A program made the position numbers and the translations under genes. From Liriodendron chinense (Eukaryota; Streptophyta; Magnoliopsida; Magnoliales; Magnoliaceae), in NCBI GenBank assembly GCA_003013855.2, contig ML058433.1, positions 4,401,966 through 4,465,965 on the forward strand: a DNA stretch of 64,000 nucleotides. The letters run 5' to 3'. Positions within the stretch are counted from its first letter, which is position 1; each line of letters begins with the position of its first letter. This document shows, one piece after another, positions 10,880-21,289 of the stretch. A model generated the notes under the pieces. The model saw nothing but the letters and a program-made list of their open reading frames with translations. It did not search any database and was not told where the DNA came from.

Positions 10880-12415
10880 ATCGCCCTCTAGTCGTCTTGA
10901 CATTGGGCGACATATTAGCGTAGGAAACCTTGCTGGATGAGGGTCTCAATCTGTTGCTTCAGGTCATAACAATCTGTCGTGTTATGACTGTGATCCTTGT
11001 GAAATAAACAATACTTTGACTTAGACCTCCTATTGGGGTCCATTTTCATCTTCCCCGACTTGGTGAACATCTGTTTGTCTTTCACCGCCAGGTATACTTG
11101 CTCAACCAGCGTATTCAATGGCGAGTACTGTTCAAATTTTTTGGCGGTGGCTTTAACCCCTCGTGGGGCACTACCTTGATTGGGCGACCCTTGGTCACCC
11201 TTGTGCCGTTTCAAATCGGAGTCATTCTTTCGGTCCTTCCTTCTTGATGACGAGCCATGAGCACTGACCATCTCTTCTGCATTGATATGTTTCTGAGCTC
11301 GGTCCAGGAACTCAACCACCGACTAGGGCGGTTCCTGTCCGACTGACCAGAGAAATTTTCGATCGCGTAATCCCCCAATCATCGTGTGCAGTGACATGTC
11401 TTGTAATAGATTCTTCACTTGGATCGCCTCGACATTTAACCGTGCAAGGTAATCCTTTAGTGATTTGTCGTCCTTCTGTTTGACAGCTGCCAACTGGGTG
11501 GAATCCTTCCTGGGATTAGTACTGCCAATGAATTGAGTCGCGAAGGCTTGGCTGAGTTGAGCAAAAGAGCTGATGGACCTCAGCTTCAAGTTACGAAACT
11601 AGGTCCAGCCCGAGCTTGTTAATGACAACGGGAACGCTTTGCACATGATATGGTCGTTGACACTGAGGAGTTCCATTCAAACTCTGAAATTCTCTAGATG
11701 CTCTGCAGGGTCTCCTATCCCACTGTATTGCTTGAGCTGAGGGATTCATAAGTCCTTCGGGAGAGGCTATCCCATGATGTCGTCGATGAATGAGGACTCT
11801 GATGAGTCAACCAGCGCGTCTATAGCGATCGAAGCTCGGGCTCGCTGTGCCCTCTGGAGGTCACTGATGTGTTCCCGGAGTTCTTTTAACTCGGCTTCCC
11901 ACGAGTTGATGTTATTGTTCACTCGATCCGGAGCTTGACTTAATTGAGCGGAATGACGCTCTTCTAGTCGGTGTCGCAAATCACTCGCGGGCAGATCGAG
12001 CCCCTGCTGCGATAGCGCGGCTATTGACTTTGCCTTCTCGAGTGTAATCTCGAGCCTGATTCGGACGGGATCTATGTGATGGCTCGCCTTGTAGAGGTCG
12101 GTCTGCACACGAGTTTTTGACGACCCTGTGAGTTGACGGCGGCGGAACTAGGCTAGCAAGGATAGCTTTGATCTCGTCCAGCTGCTGGGTGACATTCCCG
12201 ACTGTCTGGTTCACCCCTCCAACCTGTTCTTCGAGAGCGGTCAACCTGACCCCATGATGGAGCGACCTTCGTTGACCACTTTGCTGAGCAGAGTGTTGGG
12301 GTGATTCTTCAATTCGGTAAATGGGTGTTTCGAGAACACCTTCATCTTCCTCATACTGGGGAGCTCTGGACGGTCTGCGCCCAGCATGCCCTTTTTTTTT
12401 TCTTCTGCCAGGCAT
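10880..12415 (-). pseudogene. Tat-like gypsy gag
   Basis: The start codon proposed at 12415 gives MPGRRKKKGHAGRRPSRAP, a basic N-terminus, then a coiled-coil-like LTALEEQVGGVNQTVGNV segment. After frame changes the gag core appears (GDPAEHLENFRV, VNDHIMCKAFPLSL, ISSFAQLSQAFATQF, DKSLKDYLARLNVEA). A knuckle-like YCLFHKDHSHNTTDCYDLKQ follows. The order and the CxFHxxxxHxTxDC box are those of plant Tat-group gag. Several stops and at least two frameshifts separate the blocks. RNA packaging would be its role. Confidence 0.85.
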
Positions 12416-12960
12416 TGATTATGTCTAGATAGAGGAGTTTTTTTTTTTTTTTTTTTTTTTTTGAGGGGGGGTGGCTGTTGTTGTCGATTTCTAGGCAACA
12501 GACGAGGTAGGATAGAATTCCACCTAGGTGTGAATCGCAACTTGCTTACCTCTATGATTAACGGCTTGGATCCCAAAGGAAGATTCTGCACAACACAAGA
12601 AGAGGCTAAGAGGTGGCCTGGGTTTGACATCCACTAATAACTGAGGACAACCCTGAGGTCAGGTTGTCTGGATATGTGGCTCGGCGAATACATCTGCCGA
12701 GATACTGAAATATACCCATCTTCAGAAATGATCCATCGTAGGCCCAACTCTTGTCCTCGGCTCAGTTCTTGTCTTCAGCTCGTTGGGGCGACTGCCTGTG
12801 GGAGGCAGACCTTGAGGACCTTCTCCGAGGCTTGTGGGCTCATGATATCGGAAGACTCCTTGAGCCTCGGGTGGTCAGCTCGGGTTTTACCCACGACACT
12901 GTGCATAAGGTCATACGGAGACCTAGATGAAAGGGAAAGAACAAAACGAGTATCAGCTTC
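12416..12960 (-). other. Probable leader and LTR of the Tat-like element
   Basis: This lies immediately upstream of the gag start and is non-coding. It holds a 25-bp T run (12438-12462), then CTTGG/CCGAGG-rich sequence that resembles the R/U5 of Tat elements. No primer site or TG...CA boundary could be fixed, so limits are approximate and the assignment rests on position. Confidence 0.4.
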
Positions 12961-13960
12961 ATCAGCTCTGTGGGCCCCCTACCCAACGGCCAGCGTTGAA
13001 TCTGCCTGGGTCCACAGAGATGTCCGTGACAAACCACTCTGCCAGTCTGTTTTTCCAGCTAGTGTGCGTGGGGCCCACGTGACACGTGTGATACACCACA
13101 CCGTCCATCCTTTTCCCAACCCCCAGCATAGATGCAGATCCAAAGCACAGATGAATCGCACCATCAGGAAACATTGGTAATGACGGCCACCTTTGAAACC
13201 TCACTAGGCCCACTGACTTTTCCTGCCCCATGATGTGTAGTCCCACCATGATGTATGTGTTGTTTGTCAGGTGGCCCACCAATTTGGCCACTGGAAAAGG
13301 CCGACAGACAGGCTTTCATGGGCCAACTTAAAACTAGGAAGATCCATTTGGGGGGCCATGAGAGTCACCACGGACTTCCATCATGTTGTAAATGTGATGA
13401 CCAGGTGGCCCACCAGTTTTGATAGTGGGAAAAGGGCACGGGCCCTGGTGGGCCTAGCCGTGATGCAACATATCCTAATCTCAGGTGGAGCATGCTGCTG
13501 GACATCGTTTTTGTCCAGAGTATTGTACCACACTGGGGTCCCCACATTGATGTATTTGTTGTATCCACTCTGCCCGTCCATTTGCCAGATCATTTTAGGA
13601 AACAGTGGAGATTGAATTCCTGCCGTTGAAAACTTCTTTGGGCCATTGTTAGTGGTTATTTCCCATCCAAGCTGTTCATTATTAGGTCACAGTTCCCTGG
13701 AGTGTAGGGAATACATAAATATCAGCTTGATCCAAAGTTTCTGTGGGCCCCACCATGTAAACAGTGGGGAGAAACGTCCAGCGTGAAACCTTCCTAGAGG
13801 CGTCAATGACTAATCCACACCATCCGTCCATTTTCCGGGTATATATGGCTCAGACGAGGCAGATCTAGAGGCCACGTGGAGCCCACTGTAGGAAATAGTA
13901 GTGGGACTAGTGACAATCCACCGTTGAAAGCCTCTTTGTAGTCGCCGCTGCATATGCATT
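12960..13960. repeat. GGGCCCACC-rich degenerate repeats
   Basis: Recurrent units contain a GTGGGGCCCAC-type box, CCACCATGATGTATGTGTT or similar, CCGTCCATCC, AAACAGTGG and CGTTGAAA. Clear boxes are at 13068-13078 (GTGGGGCCCAC) and 13743-13753 (GTGGGCCCCAC). The same units recur at 55200-58100 and singly at about 7190, 25265 and 41588. Open frames here run on both strands and are accidental. This is non-coding dispersed repeat DNA of unknown origin. Confidence 0.7.
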
Positions 13961-14424
13961 ATATTCCACAAGAAGCTAGTAGCATGAAATTCTCATATAA
14001 AACAGCTTGGTTATGGAGTCATAAGAATGATATACGGTCAAAGAATTGGGAGGAAACTGTTGGTGACCAAAATGGTTGAGTGTTTTGGTGATAATTATTA
14101 GGAGAGGCTAATTAGAATGAATCAGACAAAAGATCTCAAACATAAAAACCATTACACCCTGTGCCTATATCCAAGACAGGCTTTATTTCACGTGTTCTAA
14201 GTTCTAACTACAACTACTTTTCAGATATTTGAGTTATTCAGTTATTTAATACTAAGTCAAGGCAAGTGAAGATTTAGTTGAGTCATCAACTCAATCAAAA
14301 CTCGGGAGGATGTCATGTCTTTTCTGATTTTTTGAACTATAATTTCAACCATAATATGGAAATTTGAAAACACAATTCAACTCCAAAGTCTGTCAATAAG
14401 AGTAAGTCAGCTAAGAGCCTCTTC

Positions 14425-14477
<53 letters not shown>

Positions 14478-14586
14478 CGCCTGAGTTTTGACCTACTCAT
14501 AACCAAATCAAGTTTTAAAACTCCGATTTCAACAACATTTCCATCCAAAGTCAAGACCGGAGATTTGGGTAGAAATGCATCTCGCC
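13961..14586. other. Non-coding spacer with 48-bp poly-T
   Basis: No gene or element is recognised. A T homopolymer fills 14428-14475. Confidence 0.6.
14579..14586. other. Target-site duplication ATCTCGCC, left copy
   Basis: The 8-bp word ATCTCGCC is repeated perfectly at 15256-15263. An 8-bp duplication is the hallmark of hAT insertion. Confidence 0.93.
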
Positions 14587-15255
14587 TAGGGCTGTAAATG
14601 GGGGGTTAGCGGACCTGATGGGGTACCCAGACCCAACCCATTTAGACTCGACCTAGACCCAACCCATTTGTTAAATGGTACTGGTCTGGGTCCAAGAACA
14701 GACCCAGTTGCTAAACGGGTCTGGGTCTAGTTTCCTTTATATTAGGCCTGACTCGACCTGACCCGAACCCATTTAGTAAGTGGGCGGGTTTGGTCTATGT
14801 TTCAAGGGACCCATCTAGCCCAGAACCGTCCAGACCTGGTTTTAAGCCTTGTAAAAATGCTTGCATACTAGATCCAGACCCAGGCCCATTAGACACGACC
14901 CTTTTATAAATGGGTTTGGGTGGATCTCCCTCTACCCGACCCAACCCATTTATAAATGGGTCTGATGGGTTGACTTAGACCTGACCCAGACCTGCTTATT
15001 TAGTAAAAGGGTCTGGGTCTAAAATTTGGACCCAGACCCATTAGACCTGACCCATTTATAAATGGGTTTGGGTGGATCTCCCTCTACCCGACCCGACCCA
15101 TTTATAAATGGGTCTGATGGGTTGACTCGGACCCAACCCAGACCCACCCATTTAGTAAAGGGTCTGGGTCTAAAATTTGGACCCAGACCCATTTAGTAAA
15201 TGGGTGGGTCTGGTTTTGGCTAAACCCGCCCCAAACCTGACCATTTACGGCCCTA
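14587..15255. mobile_element. Non-autonomous hAT element, GGGTCTGGGTC-rich
   Basis: The termini are TAGGGCTGTAAATGG and CCATTTACGGCCCTA, an imperfect terminal inverted repeat, flanked by a perfect 8-bp duplication. The interior is built of CCCAGACCC/GGGTCTGGG and CATTTATAAATGGGT words. One internal block of ~155 bp is duplicated (about 14880-15000 and 15040-15160). There is no transposase, so it would depend on an hAT enzyme supplied in trans. Confidence 0.9.
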
Positions 15256-15358
15256 ATCTCGCCCAATGCAATGGATAGCTTAGGAAGCATTTTTAATGAG
15301 CATGAGTATTATAAAATAAAAATGGAGGTGAACCACTCTAATGATGAAAGCTTCAATA

Positions 15359-15464
<106 letters not shown>

Positions 15465-15571
15465 AATAAAATTTCAATAGATTGAAAGTTTATACAAGAA
15501 AACTGTAAATAAGCATGGCAATTCATGCCAACAATTAGAATTGAAGAAGGAACTGAACTTGATACTTCTAT

Positions 15572-15906
15572 TTATCTTCTAGCACATACCCTTTTCTGTA
15601 GCCAATGATACAATGACTTCCTTGGGACCATGATTCTTCCCAAATCAGGTGGCCTTCTAGTGGAAGATTTTAAATCACTGGAGTAACCATTCTTTCTAAG
15701 AATTCCATGGACTAGATTGGAGTTAGGAGGAGAAGGTGGATCATTTCTAACAGGCTCAATTCCAGGTCCAGTCAAAACATCAAGGCCCAATTCATTGCGC
15801 AACACTTTGATTACTGCAGCCCGTACCTGGGGTTCATTGTTTGCAGAACCCAGCCCTTCTATCTCAACTCCTGTGATGATAATCACATCGTCGTTGATCG
15901 GGAATC
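15572..15906 (-). CDS. PPR-SMR-like host gene, last coding exon
   Basis: On the minus strand a polypyrimidine tract ending TTTTTTATAG precedes an exon that starts with the last two bases of a Gly codon and runs FPINDDVIIITGVEIEGLG, then VRAAVIKVLRNELGLDVL, and ends STRRPPDLGRIMVP...WLQKRVCARR and a TAA stop. VIIITG plus VRAAVIKVLRNELGL fit the C-terminal half of an SMR domain. The phase (2+1) joins exactly to the 37859-37919 exon (K-G-F). The family as I recall it is the chloroplast PPR-SMR group (Arabidopsis At5g02830-like), possibly RNA-binding in plastids. No disabling mutation is seen in this exon. Confidence 0.8.
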
Positions 15907-16322
15907 CTATAAAAAAGATAGCCAACCAGATTAAGTTATAGGGTCCTTCATAGTAAAGTCCCACTGCCTAACAGACGGACCAATGCAAGAGACAATGTGA
16001 TGTTTAGTTTGCAATAAATAGATTAGACACTTGTTTGTAGCTAGAACTACTCTGCTCCAACTTAGGCAGCTTGGAGTCATGTTTTGAATGGTAGAAACAG
16101 GTTATTCAGCCAAAACTAAATAGATATGAGAGTAAAAGAAATGATGTGATCATATGAGTGAAGTGAGACACCAAATCACACTCAGCTCTGTCACTTGGCA
16201 AGCCAAACAGAACAGCCTTTTAAAACTATGATATGCATGATGTCTTGTGGCCTGTCCAAAATCACCACCATCAGCAAATATATTGCAATGGAATGTTTTA
16301 ATTGATTTATTAATTTGGGTAC

Positions 16323-16640
16323 TCAGAAATGCACAAAAGGTCTCGGAAGAATGAATACAACTATAATTCGTGTGAACCTAATACATATATTTGATGAAAT
16401 GACAATGACAGAACGTCCCTTTACAACTGTACAGAGTACCCCCACCTCTTCTCCCCAGTGATACCGTCTAGAGTTTGCGAAGTACAAATTGGTAATTCCT
16501 TGTAAGCAGAAACTTTGTGAAGAAATCAACCATCTGATAGCAAACAAAATGACAGGCAACAAACATGCTGTCTGCTCATGGAACATGGGATTACTACCAA
16601 TCATGGTCTTACATAACGGTAGTGGTGGAAACTAGAAACC
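16323..16640. other. Intronic sequence without recognised features
   Basis: A 93-codon open frame exists on the minus strand (16604-16323), but it has no domain I recognise and no supporting splice context. I see nothing else here. Confidence 0.5.
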
Positions 16641-17288
16641 ATTATGCAATACAGGGCTGTAATATCCATTTTGAAAAAATGGTCCACTACGAACGAGCCC
16701 ATAACAGGCCGATACGAGGCTGATACATTTTCTTCCTTCAAAAAAAAAAAAAAGAAGAAGAAGAAGTTTTGACCATTACAGGGCCATAACAGCCATTATA
16801 GCCCGTAACGTAGCCAGTGGTTGCAGTATCATTAGTATTGGCGAATTGTATTGGTATTGACAATACATTGATACAGCGATTTGTGATATACATATCGTTG
16901 ATATCATCGTCAGCGCCCTTTGCAAAAAAATTGGAAAATTCACCAAATCCTCAAAAAAACTTTTTTGTCACCTTTCTGAGGTGAGTTCGACTACTCTTTT
17001 TGATTGTTTGGAGAGAAAAAGGGATTTGGGTGCGCAAATCGAGATCTGAGAGCATGTGGTACTGGAAATGAAATCTGTAATTTTTTTTTCAAGTTTGAAC
17101 TGGTTTTTCTTATTTGAATCACTTGAAATTAGTGGAATGAAGTTCATAATTCATGATTTTCCATGTTTCACATCATCAATTGTGGATTTAGACTTCCAAT
17201 TTTTGAATTTAGAGAGAATGGGAGAAAAACCAATTTTCGATTTTGGCTTCCAATTTTTTTACTTTCATATATGTCTTCTATGATCTGT

Positions 17289-17452
17289 AAGTTATATATG
17301 AACTGATTTTGAACACACTTACATCACTTCTGTCAAACAACGCATAATTTAGATCCCTGTACAAAAGGAAACAAGTTATATATGAACTGATTTTGAACAC
17401 ACATCACTTCTGTCAAACAACGCATAATTTAGATCCCTGTACAAAAGGAAAC
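17289..17452. repeat. 84-bp tandem duplication
   Basis: AAGTTATATATGAACTGATT and the following ~64 bp are repeated immediately at 17373, nearly identical apart from a 4-bp deletion (TTAC) in the second copy. It is inside the MITE and looks recent. Confidence 0.93.
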
Positions 17453-17454
17453 TT

Positions 17455-17459
<5 letters not shown>

Positions 17460-17488
<29 letters not shown>
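17460..17488. repeat. (TG)n microsatellite
   Basis: Pure TG repeats directly after the tandem duplication. Confidence 0.95.
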
Positions 17489-17489
<1 letters not shown>

Positions 17490-17799
17490 TATTATAGTTT
17501 TTGATCTTTTGAGTATATAATAATGTCTTTTTAAACATCCCCTGAAGTTTCGTTGAAAAATTTGACCAATTTCCCAATGTTTCTCATTGTTTTCTAAAAA
17601 CAGCAATACATCACATGATACATGTAGTATCCCAAGGGTGATACATGTGGCAATACCGATACTTGAAACCCTGATCGTAACGGCCATAAGGCTGGCCATT
17701 AGGGTCACTGCCACCGTTACCATTATTGAATACCTTGCTAGCAATCTAAATAGCACTCCTGGTTATAGCAATAGGGAGTAGACAGTGTAATACCAAGAT

Positions 17800-18560
17800 C
17801 GGTAAGAATGCGGTGGACCAAACAAGTTGGGAAGCATCTGAGCCCCAGCGCGATACTCAGCTCAAGAATGAGTACGAGATAATATCTTGTTTTGTGCTTT
17901 CTGGGAAATAAAGGAGTCTCCTAGAAAGACAAACAGATGGTGGAATGATGATCAGTGACATCACTGGCTCAACTGGAATCTGCATAAGCATGCAACTTAA
18001 GTGATGAGGATGATGGAAGCAAAAGACTGCATTGTAATGTGTGCCTAAAATAACCAATGATGCAAAGGCAACAACATAGCAATAGAGATAGGAGCAAAAA
18101 CAGCCGACTGAAGATATGAAATGTACTGTCAAGACGAGAAATGGTCAACAAAGCAAGACAGCAAGAAGTTGTTGGTAATGGGTCGGACCCATTAACAGCT
18201 CTTCCTTGGTTGTGAAGAGTATAACATTGAGCCATCCATGTGTAATTAGTCCAAGTACCGGTGAATTGACCATGGGCAATCGGATCAGAAACAGATGTCA
18301 GATGAGAGAGAAGACAGTGAGAGGAGAGTGAGCAACCTAAAGAGGAACGTAATGTAGAATCTCCAAGAATGGTTTAACTGAGATATGGTCTTTCATAGAG
18401 TAAAATGGGGGAACAAGATTCATGCAACTGACACCAATTAGAGGCTTTGATGATAAGAATCATGATGTACATTTTTAGAATTTCTCATTTTCTTGTCTTT
18501 GGAGTTAGAACCATAAAGAGATAGGTAATGACAAACATCAAGAGAGGTAATGACTTCTGA
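17800..18560 (-). pseudogene. Copia RT end and RNase H, decayed
   Basis: Read leftwards, the block contains SLLLPSSSSLKLHAYADSS, then after a stop ASDVTDHHST and a frame-broken DSFISWKSKKQD-like stretch followed by a TEAEYRAL-like region. HAYADSDWA..D..DRRST..YCVFLG is the family pattern for Ty1/copia RNase H. Several stops and frame changes make it dead. It is the 3' part of the copia element whose gag and integrase lie at 26-28 kb. Between them sits decayed LTR-like DNA. Confidence 0.78.
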
Positions 18561-18809
18561 AACAACATGACTAGCAGGTAATACCCTCCTTGGTTAAACA
18601 ATAGGGTATGCTATTGCCTCACTTTGAAAATAGGAAAATAAATGTTAATCCAGGTGGTAGTGCCATAGTGTTCAATTTCATTTTTATAAAAATGCTCAGA
18701 AAGTGTGAAATCCATCATTCACTTGTGAAATTGCGTCGGATCGTCTAACACAACACCCTACACCATACACGGAAGCTTGGCAGAGCTATTGGAATAATGG
18801 CTAAGTCCT

Positions 18810-18845
<36 letters not shown>
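18810..18845. repeat. 36-bp G homopolymer
   Basis: An uninterrupted run of 36 G at the junction between copia pol remnant and LTR-like DNA. Such a tract could form quadruplexes, or may be an assembly/base-calling artefact. Confidence 0.9.
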
Positions 18846-18846
<1 letters not shown>

Positions 18847-19005
18847 GACTTAATTAACAATTTATACTAAGCAAGAACACTTCGGCTTCCAAGCCTAAGT
18901 GGGTTCAATCACATAGACTAGCAAGGATAAGCAATTAAGCAACCTAGTCTAAGCACATAGATTATTAAATGATTTAACTAATCAAATACCTAATCTATGC
19001 AACCT

Positions 19006-19396
19006 ACGTAGACTATATGAGATGTAATCATATAAGCTCAAGTTTACACAATTAGTGAAAATACATCTTGTGTATAAGTGCCTATCTAGTGCTTAGCATA
19101 CATTCCTATTAAGCATTCATAATTAAGCAATTAAAACATACAATGCTAGAACAACAATGTGCTCAAATACATCACAAACACAAGCATGTATAGTGGTTCG
19201 ACGTAGACTATATGAGATGTAATCATATAAGCTCAAGTCTACACAATTAGTGAAAATACATCTTGTGTGTGAGTGCCTATCTAGTGCCTAGCATACATTC
19301 CTATTAAGCATTCATAATTAAGCAATTAAAACATACAATGCTAGAATAACAATGTGTTCAAATACATCACAAACACAAGCATGTATGGTGGTTCGA
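19006..19396. repeat. 195-bp tandem duplication
   Basis: ACGTAGACTATATGAGATG starts at 19006 and again at 19201. The two ~195-bp units differ at only a few positions and both end near GTGGTTCGAC. This is a recent local duplication inside the LTR-like block. Confidence 0.93.
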
Positions 19397-20313
19397 CTAC
19401 TTGTTTACTCCACTCCCGGTTGTCGTACTCACCCCTTGAGTACACCGGATTTCACTAAGAGAGTTTAAATCAGGTTGCTCTCAACCTAGGTATTTTAAGC
19501 CGGTTCCACCCTACTGAGGTGTTTAATGGTTCCACCCAACCAAAAAGTTTGACAAGGTTCCTCCCAACCTATTAAGGTGTTTAATGGTTCCACCCAACCA
19601 AGGAGTTTAACAAGGTTCCTCCCAACTTTTACAACATACGTATACTCTCGCCGGAGGCTCCTCGCTGAGACGTGGCTCAGTTCCTTCACAAGGGCCTAGG
19701 TCCTACAACCGAACTTATCGAATTTGGCAATTCAAACTTTCATACTCAATCCTACACAAGGAAGGAGCATGTTGGACTCTACAATTTGACAACCTTATCG
19801 GATTCGAGCCCTATTAATGCGCCGCCTTGGGTTGCTTGATCTCCTCTTCCGTGCTTCAATCAGCTCCCCTTTGCTCTTCTGATGTTGTTGCTGGTGCATT
19901 GCCAATGCCTCAGCTCCAACAATCAGCTCCCTTGCAATGATGCTCTAATAGAGATGCCCAAGGTGCTAAGAGGTGGTGAATTTTCTACAACTAGTAAGAA
20001 ATGGTTGCTTAGAGGAATGCACCTAATTGGATTCCTAAGATATGTTTAGACAAGGGTTCTACCTATGATCAAGGTGTCTAAACTACTAGAAATCAAGAGA
20101 GAACAAGTTCATTCTCATTTGAGCTTTGAATGCTCAATGCTTGTGATGAATCACAAGGAGAATGACTTGAATGGGTTACGATTAGAGTTTCTAATGGTCT
20201 CCAACAATGGTGGCTTCTAAATCACTAAACTCTTTTACTTGAGCCCAAAAATTGAACTCCCTGCTTTTATAGATAAATCTTCAATGGTAAAAAAGCGGGC
20301 AGATTCGCAATTC

Positions 20314-20600
20314 TTCGATCGATCGAAATACCCTTCGATGGCTCAAATGTATCTTTAATGGATCAAAAAACTGTCCAGAGAGTTTAAGAAGTTGCTGGAC
20401 ATCTAGTTCAAGGGATTGAAGCACTGTCCAATGGATCGAAAAATCCACTTTGATGTCTCGAAGTATCTTGTTTGGTTGATCGGAGAATTGTCCAGAGAGT
20501 TCACAAATGTTGTTGGACATATGTTCGATGAATCGAGCTGGTCTTCGATGGATCGAAGTCTCATCGAGACTGAACTCCGATGGATCGAAGTCCACTCGAA
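20314..20600. repeat. TCGATCGATCGA / GATGGATCGAAG palindromic cluster
   Basis: It starts with the perfect palindrome TTCGATCGATCGAA (20314-20327), then repeats of TCGATGGATCGAAG-like words and two CTGTCCAGAGAGTT copies. A shorter version, GATCGATCGATC, is at 22338-22349 in the second LTR-like block. The function is unknown. Confidence 0.75.
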
Positions 20601-21179
20601 AACTGCTGTCTGGGCTGGTTCATTTACAATAGCTTACACCTCTTTATTAGCCTAACTTATCATGTTTTTCTAAGTGTTCTAAGTCTAATGACGATGACTA
20701 AGGGTTTACTTATATGGTCTAAGTCATTTAGAGGTTTTAGTTGTTTTGGTTCTAAGGGATAAGGTCATCGAGGCATCTCTTTTACTTGTTCTTCTTCCTT
20801 GATGCTTCTTGTCCATTGGAATCTTCGGTCTTCAGCTTGCCAAGGCTCAACCGACGTTACAACACATGGATGCATGTGATTGACAAATAGGGTGCACTAG
20901 TATGCCATAAAAAAGTGCACAACAACTTGTACATGCTTTCTTTTCTTTTCAACGTTTGAACTTAGTGTTGACTTAATCAACAGTTCATATTTGATTTTTA
21001 AATGTAGCGTTAACTTTAGAAAATGCTCTAATAGAGAAGGGCTTTTAGGTTTTCATGTATTATAGTATTGGATATTTGATTGATGAGGCAATTTCCTATG
21101 TTAATTTTCAACCCTCTATTGAATAAACAAATTTTTTATTTTATTTTATTTTATTCTTATTTTATTTTATTGTATCCCA

Positions 21180-21255
21180 CCTGTGCGATACGAAACACAC
21201 AGGTAGTGCTGATATATCCCACATGTTTGATCCAATGAGCATTTTCAATTTCGGA
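21180..21255. mobile_element. Fragment of TATCGG-type hAT MITE
   Basis: TGTGCGATACGAAACACACAG, TGATATATCCCACATGTTTGATCC and the flanking words match, reversed, the 54780-54880 part of the MITE at 53322-54922. No terminal repeats are present, so it is a fragment. Confidence 0.6.
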
Positions 21256-21289
21256 TCCCTTTTTTTGTTGAACATAAGCATGAATAGAA

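Larger units (their letters stand above)
16812..17675. mobile_element. hAT MITE (CAGTG/TATCGG type)
   Basis: The left end AGCCAGTGGTTGCAGTATC mirrors the right end GATACTTGAAACCCTGAT. The flanks CGTAACGT (16804-16811) and CGTAACGG (17676-17683) agree at 7 of 8 positions, as for an aged hAT duplication. The interior is non-coding, with GTATTGGTATTGACAATAC words shared with the elements at 53322 and 60078. Confidence 0.7.
16652..17737. mobile_element. Probable hAT element enclosing a MITE
   Basis: The right end reads GAATACCTTG, which matches the CAAGGT...ACCTTG ends of the larger hAT family at 46447 and 59168. The interior has TAACGG, CCGTTAC and GGCCGATAC words of that family. The left end near 16652 (CAGGGCTGTAAT) and the flanks TATGCAAT/CTAGCAAT match only partly. 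The right boundary is better supported than the left. Confidence 0.45.
18846..20990. repeat. Decayed LTR-like block, copy 1
   Basis: Non-coding. It shares an ordered set of words with the block at 21290-22655: ATGTATAGT(G/A)GTTC, ACTCCACTCCCGGTTG, GAGT(A/G)(C/T)A(C/T)CGGATTTCACTA, GGAGGCTCC, TTCGGTCTTCA and GGCTCAACCGAC. These look like two diverged copies of one LTR family in the same direction. It includes a 195-bp tandem duplication and many TCGATGGATCGAAG words (20314-20600). No TG...CA boundary with a TSD was resolved. Confidence 0.6.

Noticed and set aside
12674..13615. Several 60-168-codon open frames on both strands
   Set aside because: GC-rich degenerate repeats lack stop codons by composition; frames overlap on both strands and differ from unit to unit.
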